Of a DNA stretch of 45,596 bases, positions 1 to 7,825 are shown piece after piece; positions within the stretch are counted from its first letter, which is position 1, and each line of letters starts with the position of its first letter. Below the pieces are notes generated by a model. The model ran no database searches. It was not told the origin of the DNA and worked only from the letters and a program-made list of their open reading frames with translations. Source of the DNA: Deferribacterales bacterium UBA4806 (GTDB lineage: Bacteria; Chrysiogenota; Deferribacteres; Deferribacterales; UBA228); contig DHGE01000072.1 of assembly GCA_002402635.1 (NCBI GenBank), positions 1 through 45,596 of the forward strand, written 5' to 3'. The translations under genes and the position numbers were made by a program.

Positions 1-102
1 CTAACAACCTTTACCTCCTGTTAGTCTGCTGGTATCTCTGTAGCTAAAAGCTACTGGACTATTGTCCAGTGGTGAGATACGGTCTTCATTTAGCTCTGCC
101 AT
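1..102 (-). CDS. Small 33-aa protein of unknown function
   Basis: A short ORF begins with ATG at 102 behind an AAGGAG Shine-Dalgarno (minus strand AAGGAGTGTGAATATATG) and ends at a TAG lying exactly on the first three bases of the window. It follows the 237-aa appendage gene with a 13-base gap, so it would be the last tail-operon gene here. The product is polar (starts MAELNEDRIS, ends GGKGC), with no membrane segment or recognised domain. Part of it lies over a perfect 7-bp inverted repeat at 53-70, so an RNA structure is an alternative explanation. The ribosome binding site is the main support for coding. Confidence 0.45.
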   Translation of the reverse strand: MAELNEDRISPLDNSPVAFSYRDTSRLTGGKGC

Positions 103-115
103 ATATTCACACTCC

Positions 116-829
116 TTAATAGTTTAAAATATATTCAAACTTTTCCCTCTTACCCTGAACACGGGCAAAAGGTATAACATTTTCAATTAAATACAGGTAT
201 CCCTTATTAGCAATCTGGTCTGGTGTAATATAATACAGGTTGGTACTAACCCCTTCTTTTAGCACCGTATCAACAAAAACACCAGTTTGATATATGGTGT
301 AATTTAATGCTTCATCTACATCATATTCAAAATTTAGATAAAGGTATGGTGTAGGATATTCCACAATACTCCAATATTTACCTCCCACTGCTATTGTTCC
401 CTGAGGACTTTCCTCAGCAAAGTTTACATTGGTAGCTCTCCTTCTTGCTACTTCTTGCACCAGTTCTGTTAATCCTAAATTAATAAATCTATATGCCACA
501 TTATAAACAGCCCCATCAGGAGGTCTTTGTCCAGTATCTTTCCATTCAATAGTATTCTGAACTAATGTATAATCAATATCCTGTACATAAACAGTGGACT
601 GATATTTCGCATAAATTATTTTTATAACACCTACATTGGGCAAGGTATCTGTTAAAGTTCCTGTACTTCTTGTTAGCACAGTTTCCTTTGCTTCACTAGC
701 ACTGTTAGGCGTTTCCGAACTCCATACATCGGGATAACCCGCAGGTAAAGTCCCAATAGCCAAGTGGTATAATCTATTTTTCATAGCTAAACAATGTAAT
801 GTATGTCCTTTATCGAGCATTACTAACAT
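116..829 (-). CDS. Putative tail appendage / fibre-attachment structural protein
   Basis: 237 aa, ATG at 829 behind GGAGAAAAATT. The middle part (about residues 20-125) has the look of small phage tail-fibre or baseplate-appendage proteins: a 'HLAIGT...W' start, then alternating beta strands with the pattern YVQDIDYTL...IEWKDTGQRPPDGAVYNVAYRF, typical of modules in which a value, a coded position and a 'GxRP.dGt.Y.V.Y' strand follow each other. It has its own upstream promoter-like element (843-877) and lies downstream of baseplate wedge genes, where tail fibres and adaptors commonly sit. No catalytic motif is visible. Specific function is inferred from context only. Confidence 0.5.
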   Translation of the reverse strand: MLVMLDKGHTLHCLAMKNRLYHLAIGTLPAGYPDVWSSETPNSASEAKETVLTRSTGTLTDTLPNVGVIKIIYAKYQSTVYVQDIDYTLVQNTIEWKDTGQRPPDGAVYNVAYRFINLGLTELVQEVARRRATNVNFAEESPQGTIAVGGKYWSIVEYPTPYLYLNFEYDVDEALNYTIYQTGVFVDTVLKEGVSTNLYYITPDQIANKGYLYLIENVIPFARVQGKREKFEYILNY

Positions 830-842
830 AATTTTTCTCCTC

Positions 843-877
843 TATATTATAATAACTCTTTTTTATTAAAAATGTTT
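843..877 (-). promoter_or_regulatory. Conserved late-type promoter element, copy 1
   Basis: On the minus strand the block reads AACATTT, a variable A/T stretch, then AAAAAGAGTTATTATAATA. It starts at the stop codon of the 143-aa gene and ends 13 bases before the ATG at 829. A TATAAT hexamer sits in the right half. The same block recurs six more times in intergenic gaps, always just upstream of a minus-strand gene, which is the main reason for calling it a promoter. Transcription start has not been shown. Confidence 0.7.
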
Positions 878-1307
878 ACTCATTAATAAAATCTTTCACC
901 AAGTTTTTATTTTTTTCTATGAGGATATTTAATAGCCCTTCCCAAACAAAATAACTATTCTCTTCTAAAAACTTGTAATCGTGTTTACTTATTTCTACAG
1001 TAAATCCATCTAATTCTCTGCGTATTATTTTTTTGATGTTGTTAGTAATGAAATACTGTGTTTTAACAGTGGTATTGTTTATTTCTTCTATATAAGTTAA
1101 ACAAAATCTATAATCACCATTTGTATTCATTTCATTTTCTAATAATAGTTCTTTATCGAGATATATGATAACAGATTGTTTAAAATTTCTTTCAATTACT
1201 CTGAAGATATTTTTATTTTTCTGTATAGAGTTTGTGTTATTCTGGTGGTTAGCCATCAATAGGTATTTCTTTATAGCATAATCCACATTTTTTATAAAAT
1301 CCTTCAT
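876..1307 (-). CDS. Hypothetical protein (143 aa)
   Basis: ATG at 1307 behind GGAGAGGATAAATTT, a strong ribosome binding site. The product is polar and rich in Asn, Lys and Ile, with no membrane segment and no family that I recognise. It sits between the gpI-like gene and the appendage gene, and its stop overlaps the left edge of promoter element copy 1. Position suggests a tail or baseplate accessory role, or a small chaperone for the appendage protein, but the sequence itself gives no function. Confidence 0.6.
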   Translation of the reverse strand: MKDFIKNVDYAIKKYLLMANHQNNTNSIQKNKNIFRVIERNFKQSVIIYLDKELLLENEMNTNGDYRFCLTYIEEINNTTVKTQYFITNNIKKIIRRELDGFTVEISKHDYKFLEENSYFVWEGLLNILIEKNKNLVKDFINE

Positions 1308-1324
1308 AAATTTATCCTCTCCTT

Positions 1325-2488
1325 TTAAATTGTTATATGATTACTATCCGCATCTATAGTGTATTGGTCTTGCCACGTACCCACCCAGTACCCTGTCCAT
1401 TGTCTTGCTAATGGGTCTCCACCTACCGTGGTTTGAATTACCTCCCCTCCACTTAATGTTACTGGTTTGAAATAAGTATAATCATAATAGTCCCAGTCCC
1501 AAATAAATCCTTCTGTGTAAATCTGACTCCTGATGGTATTTTGAATATTGAATAAATTTAATCCTTCTAGCTGTATTAAGGAAGGATGTTTTTCATACAA
1601 ACAAATATTAACTCCTTTATACATAATAGCTGGGAACGTGCTTAATATATCCCTATCCAAAAAAGTATAATCCAAATAAATCATATCAGGACATTCCGGC
1701 ATTTTAATTCTAACTAATTTACTTCTTTCATTTTTAACCATATTAGTCAGGTCTATCAGGTCATCTATATTTAAGCTTTCCTTATATACCTGTAATTCCT
1801 CAATGAACCAAAATGGTCTAATAGGTAGGTAGCTCTCGTGCCATTCTATTAACCTTACTTCTAGTTCTAACAAATCAAATAAATTTTCTAAAGCGTGTCT
1901 GCTACCCAATATAGGTCTGATAAATTTATTATAATAACTTAGTACTGCTTCCTTATCTGTGTATTGTTTTAGTAATCTTTCTATCAAAGCATTTAATTCA
2001 TACTCTTTGGGTCTGTCTAAGGTTCGCAATAATAAGTAATCTAATATCTGGGAAGTAAAAGTAAAAACAGTGTCTTGCCTTTTAGCTTCTGGGACATAGT
2101 TTATAGTTTTAAAGTAATCTTCATAATCAATAATATACCAGTACTTAATATAACTATCATTTTTAAATATCTGTAATATCTCATTAAAAGTCCTCTTGTT
2201 TGAAAAAACAATATAAAATAATTTGTTAAAGGAAGGAATATCTAAATGTTTATTGTATAGGTAATAGTCAATTATGGGTAAAACTAGGTTATCTCTGGTA
2301 AAATCTGTAGAATAATTTAAGTATTGATTCATAAACTTGGTAAAATTAACATATATTTCAATTTTACAGTTTTCGTAACAATAGGCAAACTCGGTCTTGG
2401 TGCTATTATTTAAGGAGTCAATGAAAGGTTGAATTGTGTTTTCTATATGATTATTTAATATATCATTTACGTAGTCTTGTACTGTCAT
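1325..2488 (-). CDS. Baseplate wedge / tail protein I-like
   Basis: 387 aa. Residues about 180-260 resemble the tail protein I family (P2 gpI and relatives): a helix with 'FIRPILGSRHALENLFDLL' (compare the family 'GTpaALr.al..lG' segment), then 'LEVRLIEWHESYLPIRPFWF', the typical strand leading to an R-P-F beta hairpin, then a 'LIDLTNMVKNERSKLVRI' helix corresponding to the family 'i...KPvR...' segment. The long N-terminal helical region (1-180) is extra compared with P2 gpI. Its place directly after gp25-like and baseplate J-like genes is the canonical order. It abuts the upstream propeller gene with no gap. Confidence 0.6.
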   Translation of the reverse strand: MTVQDYVNDILNNHIENTIQPFIDSLNNSTKTEFAYCYENCKIEIYVNFTKFMNQYLNYSTDFTRDNLVLPIIDYYLYNKHLDIPSFNKLFYIVFSNKRTFNEILQIFKNDSYIKYWYIIDYEDYFKTINYVPEAKRQDTVFTFTSQILDYLLLRTLDRPKEYELNALIERLLKQYTDKEAVLSYYNKFIRPILGSRHALENLFDLLELEVRLIEWHESYLPIRPFWFIEELQVYKESLNIDDLIDLTNMVKNERSKLVRIKMPECPDMIYLDYTFLDRDILSTFPAIMYKGVNICLYEKHPSLIQLEGLNLFNIQNTIRSQIYTEGFIWDWDYYDYTYFKPVTLSGGEVIQTTVGGDPLARQWTGYWVGTWQDQYTIDADSNHITI

Positions 2489-3697
2489 TTAATTCCCTGA
2501 ACTTCCTACTCCCCAGTAATGGTTTTTTATTAAATTCCCTGCTCCTGTAGCACTACTAAAATTACTTATACCGAATAATTCATAGTTTGTGGTAGTACCT
2601 ACATTATCATAATCATCTGGCGCACCACTATATCCACCCATTATTATTCCTTTATCTGTTCCATTTGTGGTAGAAATAGAACTATATCTTAATTTACTTA
2701 ATGTTCCATAGCTAGCTAAATGCCCCGTAGTAACCATATCTACATAATACCAACTTCTATCACCAGGGTTTCTATTAAAAAATCCCTTATTGGTATTGCT
2801 ATCTGAACTACAATATTGTATTCTTCTTTGAGCATTATAGTTTAATGTATTCCAATAAACACATTGGGAAGCGGTTGTTAAATCATAGCTATATATTTTA
2901 CCATTTTGAGATTCAAAACCCACTCCATCACTTATCATACCTTTACTACCATTACTACAATGAGCGTGAAATTTTGTAGGATTAGAAGAAGAATATCCTA
3001 AATTAGTATCTCCCCATAATACACTATCATTCAAATTACTTAAATTAAATCTAACACTTCTTACCGTCCAGTTTGAAGATGATATACATCCTGTCCAAAA
3101 TCCGTATATACCGGTAGAAGAGCAACCATACCATCTATTACTTTGTTCAGCTACCTGAGTAAAATTAGTAACAGATACGGTATTATTTACACAATCAAAA
3201 ACCTGCATTTGTGTAGGATTTATAATATCTACAATACCATTTAAAATTCTATTTTTTGTATATATTTTAGAATTACTACTATTAGAACCTTCAAATCCAA
3301 TATTTTTATTTATATCACTATAAACCTGAGTACTATTACCTAAAGTTTGTAAATTAATAGATTCAATAGTTCCTGTAGAGGTATTATTATCATATTGCCC
3401 CCACATAGCAAAGGCTGTGTTGCCATACCATTTTAATGGTGCTGTTAATAAGAAATTACAAGGTTCTGTATAGGTATCCTCATATCCAAAGCTATCCTTT
3501 GCCCATACCTGTAAATTACTACTTGTTTCAGCGGTTAGTTCTCCTACATCAATATAGTAATTAGTAACGTTATCCTTTGTTATAGTTACATTTACTACAT
3601 TTGTCTCCAGATAACAATTACTGTCAATAATATCCCCTGTTCCTGTATTTTTACTTACAGTTAATTTATAACTGCTGTTTTTTATTAAATCTGCCAT
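2489..3697 (-). CDS. Beta-propeller tail protein, paralogue A (probable receptor-binding or baseplate-decorating protein)
   Basis: 402 aa. An N-terminal beta domain (1-90) is followed by Kelch-like repeats with recurring signals such as 'KGIIMGGYSGAPDDYDNVGTTTNYELFGISNFSS', 'NLSDSVLWGDT' type blades and 'VYWNTLNYNAQRR', resembling the 'ID.....TGNA..FGDL....G.....GGG' blades of phage tail propeller proteins. It ends HYWGVGSSGN. It is a close paralogue of the protein at 8387-9616: the two propellers align along their full length, while the N-terminal domains are much more diverged, probably because each docks on a different tail partner. Context (between gp6/J-like and gpI-like genes) supports a tail-surface role. 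Confidence 0.6.
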   Translation of the reverse strand: MADLIKNSSYKLTVSKNTGTGDIIDSNCYLETNVVNVTITKDNVTNYYIDVGELTAETSSNLQVWAKDSFGYEDTYTEPCNFLLTAPLKWYGNTAFAMWGQYDNNTSTGTIESINLQTLGNSTQVYSDINKNIGFEGSNSSNSKIYTKNRILNGIVDIINPTQMQVFDCVNNTVSVTNFTQVAEQSNRWYGCSSTGIYGFWTGCISSSNWTVRSVRFNLSNLNDSVLWGDTNLGYSSSNPTKFHAHCSNGSKGMISDGVGFESQNGKIYSYDLTTASQCVYWNTLNYNAQRRIQYCSSDSNTNKGFFNRNPGDRSWYYVDMVTTGHLASYGTLSKLRYSSISTTNGTDKGIIMGGYSGAPDDYDNVGTTTNYELFGISNFSSATGAGNLIKNHYWGVGSSGN

Positions 3698-3698
3698 A

Positions 3699-5039
3699 TT
3701 ATACTCTCACCCTACTATCTAATGTCATATTAATCTTATTCAAAAAATTATTCTGTGGTATTGTTATTTGATTGTTAACATTTTTACAGTAAAAAGGTAT
3801 ATCAAACCTATTAGTCAATTCAATAGCTAAATCATACTCTGTCAATATATAATCCTCTCTTTGTATTTTGTATAATATTTTATAATCAATGAAAAACTTT
3901 AAAACATCCTGATACAATTTTTCAGAGTAATATTTACTCTCTACATAAAACCCACAGTCAAAAGTAATCCCATTACTTAAACTTAATGGGTGTAGAAATA
4001 CCTGTATTCCCATTGCTTTTTTCTTGTTTACTAAAATACCTATTTGCTCCAAATAATATTCTATATTAGCACTGTCATTAAACAATATATAAACCTGCTG
4101 GTCTGGGTCTGTATTATAACTAACACAATCTAATATTACTCCACCGAAATACTTTATAATAGCACTTTCGTAATCTTGGTCTTGGACAATCCTTCCATCC
4201 AGAGGATAATAAATACCAGTAACTCTTATCTCTTCTTTTTGCATACTAAAGGAAGGATAAGTGACTACCTCTCTGTTTAGTATTGTAGCTTCTATATTCA
4301 AATTTATGTCCTCGTTGTATTTTGTTTTTATATCATCCCCATAACTTGTAACAGTATAGGTTAACCTTGTACTAAAATCATTCGTATAACCTAAAATACC
4401 ATTACCAGTGTAAATCCTGACCTCACCTGGTAATACCCTTCTTAACACAAAATCATTGTATTCGAATTTAAGGTAGTTTAAATCACTTTGTAGATTTATA
4501 ATTAAATCCTCGTCCAGTCTTAACTCCTCAATCTCAAAAGCAGGGTATTTATAGGTGGTTAGAAATCTATATGTCTTATAAGGTTGCAATCCACTTAAGG
4601 TTTGACTAAATACCTGTTTCCTACCCACTACTACTTTTATAAAACCAGTGCCTACAATCTGTTTACTTTCCATAGCATATACACTATAGTCAGCTAAACT
4701 ACCTATTTCTTCACCTTTTTCAATAAATATATCATCAGCTTGTAAATGAAGTTGTAGTGTATAACTTTGGGAAGGATTTAAAAATAGTCCTCTATCAAAA
4801 GCCGCTTCAATAATATTGCTAAGTTGTTGAGCTGTGTCTAGAAATGACTCACGGACTACCATTAAATTCTGATAGCTTTCATAAGCTCCTAATCCAGCCA
4901 TAAGTTCAATTATAGTTTGCCCGGTACTACTTTCTAAAAAATCCAACCATCTAGCATTATCTGGTTTTTTCCTTATATAGTTCATCAAATCTTGTTTTAT
5001 CTGGTCATAACTCAGACTTGTATTATTTATAATAGCCAT
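3699..5039 (-). CDS. Baseplate wedge protein, gp6 / baseplate J-like
   Basis: 446 aa. The N-terminus 'YDQIKQDLMNYIRKKPDNARWLDFLESSTGQTIIELMAGLGAYESYQ' is the helical dimerisation signature of T4 gp6 / Mu gp47-like baseplate J proteins, where the family has 'd..........d.....GS....ll.l.A...a' and the following 'ESFLDTAQQLSNI...A...G' segment. The central region is beta-rich and the C-terminal third is alpha/beta with 'YYLEQIGILVNKKKAMGIQVFLHPL'. These proteins form the inter-wedge ring of the baseplate. The start overlaps the stop of the gp25-like gene by one base (TAATG), so translation is likely coupled. Confidence 0.8.
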   Translation of the reverse strand: MAIINNTSLSYDQIKQDLMNYIRKKPDNARWLDFLESSTGQTIIELMAGLGAYESYQNLMVVRESFLDTAQQLSNIIEAAFDRGLFLNPSQSYTLQLHLQADDIFIEKGEEIGSLADYSVYAMESKQIVGTGFIKVVVGRKQVFSQTLSGLQPYKTYRFLTTYKYPAFEIEELRLDEDLIINLQSDLNYLKFEYNDFVLRRVLPGEVRIYTGNGILGYTNDFSTRLTYTVTSYGDDIKTKYNEDINLNIEATILNREVVTYPSFSMQKEEIRVTGIYYPLDGRIVQDQDYESAIIKYFGGVILDCVSYNTDPDQQVYILFNDSANIEYYLEQIGILVNKKKAMGIQVFLHPLSLSNGITFDCGFYVESKYYSEKLYQDVLKFFIDYKILYKIQREDYILTEYDLAIELTNRFDIPFYCKNVNNQITIPQNNFLNKINMTLDSRVRV

Positions 5040-5485
5040 TAAGCACCTTCCCCAAGACTAACTTGGTACGTAAATTGTTTATCCTGTAATCCTACTATAC
5101 TAAACACCAGTGTGACATCGTAAGTGTTATAATCCACATTGGGTTTTATTACTGTTTTATTATAATCAATTTTTATCCTCTTTTCCCATTTTTCAATAGG
5201 ATAAATTAGCCTTCTATATAACTGTAAAGCAGTTTCAGGACTTATAGGCTCAAATAATATGTCATCTAATTCATTACCAAAATCTGGTAGGAATATACGT
5301 TCTCCTTTTTTTGTAGTGATTATATTATAAATACTTTCACAAATACTATCCAAATCGTAGTTAAGATAAGTTCCTTCTGGTGCTTTGGTTACATTAGCAT
5401 TTACTACAGTTTTACTTATTACTTTATCAAGTGTATTCTTATTTTGTGTTTCAATAAATTGGGTTATGTCACTGTAAATGGGCAA
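5039..5485 (-). CDS. Baseplate wedge protein, gp25-like
   Basis: 148 aa, close to the size of T4 gp25. The diagnostic stretch is 'SICESIYNIITTKKGERIFLPDFGNELDDILFEPIS' in the middle: the helix plus 'GER...pdfG..l...lFEP' motif shared by gp25, P2 gpW and type VI TssE proteins. These proteins link the sheath to the baseplate wedge and nucleate sheath assembly. Neighbours on both sides (gp53-like upstream, gp6/J-like downstream) match the conserved wedge gene cluster. Confidence 0.85.
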   Translation of the reverse strand: MPIYSDITQFIETQNKNTLDKVISKTVVNANVTKAPEGTYLNYDLDSICESIYNIITTKKGERIFLPDFGNELDDILFEPISPETALQLYRRLIYPIEKWEKRIKIDYNKTVIKPNVDYNTYDVTLVFSIVGLQDKQFTYQVSLGEGA

Positions 5486-5487
5486 TT

Positions 5488-5832
5488 TTAAATACCTCTT
5501 GTTTTACTGTAAAAGTTTAAATTAAAATATAAGGTTTCCAAATCTGATAATAAAGGTACTGTTATACTTAAACCATTTGTCCAATCTTCTACACTAATCA
5601 CATCATTATATAGCATTAAAATCCACCAATATTGAACATCATCAAATAATTTATAGCTAGTTAAATCTGGTCTTCCTTCCTCACTAACTATATAAGTACC
5701 GCTTCTTTTTATTGTCTTTATAAAATCTATTAAAGCACTGTTTGTGGGACAATACCAACCATCTGTAAATTGTAAAAAGTTTTCTAAATCAAACTTGTTT
5801 TTAGTATTAATAGCCGGGTTAATGTAGAACAC
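5488..5832 (-). CDS. Baseplate wedge protein, gp53-like
   Basis: 114 aa, GTG start at 5832 behind AAAGGTG. The motif 'SYKLFDDVQYWWILMLYNDVISVEDWTNGLSITVP' matches the wedge protein gp53 family signature (Y...D..YWWIIM..N.I......l..G..l.iP), a LysM-like fold in the T4 wedge. The N-terminal 14 bases overlap the end of a tiny membrane-peptide gene. The position immediately before gp25-like is the usual one. Confidence 0.75.
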   Translation of the reverse strand: MFYINPAINTKNKFDLENFLQFTDGWYCPTNSALIDFIKTIKRSGTYIVSEEGRPDLTSYKLFDDVQYWWILMLYNDVISVEDWTNGLSITVPLLSDLETLYFNLNFYSKTRGI

Positions 5833-5929
5833 TAATCACCTTTGTTATACCATATATTATAAAAAGAAAAATCCCAAACATAAACAAATCTATCAAGGTG
5901 TCTAAAACTGATTGTACAATTTTACTCAT
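5819..5929 (-). CDS. Small single-pass membrane peptide (36 aa)
   Basis: ATG at 5929 behind AGAGG; TAA at 5819-5821. Product begins MSKIVQSVLDTLIDLFMFG and continues with a hydrophobic Ile/Phe/Leu stretch of about 18 residues that could span a membrane once. It overlaps the gp53-like gene start by 14 bases, in a different frame. Nothing identifies it further; a holin-like, spanin-like or other membrane role is conceivable, but lysis genes are not otherwise visible here. The ribosome binding site and packing argue that it is real. Confidence 0.5.
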   Translation of the reverse strand: MSKIVQSVLDTLIDLFMFGIFLFIIYGITKVISVLH

Positions 5930-5938
5930 AACTAACCT

Positions 5939-6004
5939 CTATTCAAAAATTAACATCGCCACTACAAACAAGGATATTAAACAAATAGTTAAAGTAAAAA
6001 ACAT
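5939..6004 (-). CDS. Tiny hydrophobic peptide (21 aa)
   Basis: ATG at 6004, TAG at 5939-5941. The whole product (starts MFFTLTICLISLFVV, ends LIFE) is one hydrophobic segment. The end of the PAAR gene supplies GGTGGAT six bases upstream of the ATG as a possible ribosome binding site. It sits nose-to-tail with the 36-aa membrane peptide, making a pair of one-pass peptides inside the baseplate operon. It could be spurious because of its length. Confidence 0.38.
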   Translation of the reverse strand: MFFTLTICLISLFVVAMLIFE

Positions 6005-6005
6005 T

Positions 6006-6278
6006 TTATCCACCATTTACGAATACATTACTGCTTCCGGGAGATAAAGCGTGCCCACAGGTAGCTTTATCTCCCTTTCTGCACACTTTATGTCCACAGG
6101 CAAATACATTGCTAGAACCTTCATTCATTACTGGACTACTATGTTCTCCATCTCCGTGAGGAGCTACATCATCGGGAACTACAGCTATTACATTATTATT
6201 AACGAATACTGTATTAGCTATTTCTCCTATAATAGTCCCACCTGCACTGTCTGCCTGATTCCTACCGCAATTGGGCAT
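6006..6278 (-). CDS. PAAR-domain spike tip protein
   Basis: 90 aa, the usual size of a stand-alone PAAR protein. It shows the repeated 'G(S/T)..NVF.NG / cGH / GD' pattern: 'NTVFVNNNVIAVVPDDVAPHGDGEH', 'EGSSNVFACGHKVCRKGDKATCGH', 'PGSSNVFVNGG'. His and Cys residues are spaced as in the metal site at the tip of PAAR cones. PAAR proteins cap the membrane-piercing spike (T4 gp5.4, type VI PAAR). The gp5-like spike gene is at 7823-8383. No clear ribosome binding site is seen, so translation is probably coupled to the preceding prepilin-like gene, whose stop is three bases away. Confidence 0.85.
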   Translation of the reverse strand: MPNCGRNQADSAGGTIIGEIANTVFVNNNVIAVVPDDVAPHGDGEHSSPVMNEGSSNVFACGHKVCRKGDKATCGHALSPGSSNVFVNGG

Positions 6279-6280
6279 TG

Positions 6281-6874
6281 TTATTCTGTTGTAGGTTCTG
6301 CTTCAGGTTCAGCACCTTCTTCAACTGGTTCACCACTTACATATACCCAACCACTATTAAGATAACTTAAAGCTACATCACTATCTGTAGTCCCTGTGGT
6401 AATCTGAGGTATAGCTACCCCACTGTCAGCTCCTGTTTTTCCAATCAATGTTTCATCTTCGTATTGAAGAAACATACTTACTAGATTTGAAGTTGAGTAA
6501 ATTCTATTCCCTCTGGTATGTTTTGTAGCTATTACATAGTTTTCCCTTATTGGGTCAACTTGATAATAAAAAGTCACTTCAGAAGAGGGTCTTAATTTAA
6601 TAACCATCACCTTACGTTTATTTCCGCCACCTCCGGGATTACTCCATACTCCACCACTAGCATCATCCCCCTCGAAAAGTCCAGAGGGATAAACAAGATA
6701 AGCCGCATAATAATTTTCTAACATATCTCTCAAGTGTCTAATATCGTTAAGTGCTGTTGAATTTCTAGCATTCATTCTAAATCCATTATACATAGGTATG
6801 GACATTACTGTTAATATTGCTATAATAATCATTACTACTAAAAGTTCCACTAAAGTAAAACCTTTCTTATTCAT
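6281..6874 (-). CDS. Type IV prepilin-like protein inside the baseplate operon
   Basis: 197 aa, ATG at 6874 behind AGGAGATAAAAA. Residues 1-32 form a textbook class III prepilin signal: short basic leader MNKKG, cleavage point G5|F6, then FTLVELLVVMIIIAIL, with the conserved Glu at mature position 5 and a hydrophobic helix of about 20 residues. After it comes a helix ('NSTALNDIRHLRDMLENYYAAYLVYPSG') typical of pilin alpha-1C and a beta-rich globular domain. The C-terminus is acidic and Pro-rich. It would need a host prepilin peptidase for processing. It lies in frame with operon logic between a helical protein and the PAAR tip. Such a protein is unexpected in a phage tail cluster. Alternative: a phage protein that merely uses the pilin helix as a membrane or spike module. 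Confidence 0.8.
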   Translation of the reverse strand: MNKKGFTLVELLVVMIIIAILTVMSIPMYNGFRMNARNSTALNDIRHLRDMLENYYAAYLVYPSGLFEGDDASGGVWSNPGGGGNKRKVMVIKLRPSSEVTFYYQVDPIRENYVIATKHTRGNRIYSTSNLVSMFLQYEDETLIGKTGADSGVAIPQITTGTTDSDVALSYLNSGWVYVSGEPVEEGAEPEAEPTTE

Positions 6875-6887
6875 TTTTTATCTCCTA

Positions 6888-7772
6888 TTATATCTTTTTA
6901 ACTATTGAATAAATACTTCTAGCTATTCTTTCAAATACATTTAATATAGCATCATCATTAACTGCATTCCTTACATTTATTATAAAGTTTTCAAAATCTT
7001 CTATATCTGTTTTAATTATTATTTTTATCAATTCTCGTAATATGTTTATACTACTAGTAATAACTTCCAAGATAGCTGGGAATACTAACATAGGATTTTG
7101 TACTAAAAATGTTTTAACTAAATTTAATAATAGTGCTGGTAGGTTGGCTATATTAATAACACTACTACCTATTGTATTTGCTATCATACCAAATATAGTT
7201 ATATCCGCCTTAACTATATCACTTAATTCCTTTAAAATAACTCTAAGGCTATCATCCACAGTGTCGGCTTTTAATTGTCTTAATGCCTTAATTAGTTCCA
7301 CAATGAATAAACTTAAATTTTTATCTTTAGCTACCTTATCGGCTCCTTTTATAATATTACCAAACATACCTTGTATTTTATCTTCTAAATCAAAATCCAT
7401 AAGTTTAGTGAAGTTTTTTGTTATAGATAATTTACCTCTTAACTTTTCTGCTATTTCTTGTACTTTATCCTGTGTTATTTCTGCCAAATCTGATTCTGAT
7501 AATTCTGCTAAAATATTTGATATAGCATTACTTGCTTCACCAAAGGCACCACTGTTTTTTATATCCTCTCCAGCATCCTCTATTTTGTTTGTTATGTTTT
7601 GTATGAATTGAAATGGTTGTAATAAACTCCAATGTAGCCCATTAAGTAATTTATCTAATTTACTTTTTACACTACTTATTACTGTTTTTACTCGATTTTG
7701 AAAGAACTCCAATACAGGCATTCCTTCAATTTCTACACTTGCTTGAACATTAATCTTTCTTTTATTAGCCAT
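6888..7772 (-). CDS. Helical baseplate-operon protein of unknown function
   Basis: 294 aa, ATG at 7772 behind AGGAGGATTTAAAAA, first gene after promoter element copy 2. Mostly helical; hydrophobic helices around residues 195-255 ('ITIFGMIANTIGSSVINIANLPALLLNLVK', 'PAILEVITSSINIL') could associate with membrane or form a helical bundle. It opens the sub-operon that carries the prepilin-like gene and PAAR tip, so a role with them is possible. No family recognised. Confidence 0.6.
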   Translation of the reverse strand: MANKRKINVQASVEIEGMPVLEFFQNRVKTVISSVKSKLDKLLNGLHWSLLQPFQFIQNITNKIEDAGEDIKNSGAFGEASNAISNILAELSESDLAEITQDKVQEIAEKLRGKLSITKNFTKLMDFDLEDKIQGMFGNIIKGADKVAKDKNLSLFIVELIKALRQLKADTVDDSLRVILKELSDIVKADITIFGMIANTIGSSVINIANLPALLLNLVKTFLVQNPMLVFPAILEVITSSINILRELIKIIIKTDIEDFENFIINVRNAVNDDAILNVFERIARSIYSIVKKI

Positions 7773-7789
7773 TTTTTAAATCCTCCTAT

Positions 7790-7825
7790 TATATTATAAT
7801 AACTCTTTTTCATTCAAAATGTTTA
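7790..7825 (-). promoter_or_regulatory. Conserved late-type promoter element, copy 2
   Basis: Minus strand: AACATTT, then TGAATG, then AAAAAGAGTTATTATAATA. It begins at the stop of the spike gene and ends 17 bases before the ATG at 7772. It would start a transcript for the helical protein, prepilin-like protein, PAAR tip and the wedge genes. Confidence 0.7.

Noticed and set aside
53..70. Perfect 7-bp hairpin ACTGGAC/GTCCAGT as a terminator
   Set aside because: No T-run follows on the minus strand, and it lies inside a small ORF with a ribosome binding site.
7042..7611. Plus-strand ORF (189 aa) opposite the 294-aa helical protein
   Set aside because: Antisense shadow; composition is an artefact of AT-rich helical coding DNA.
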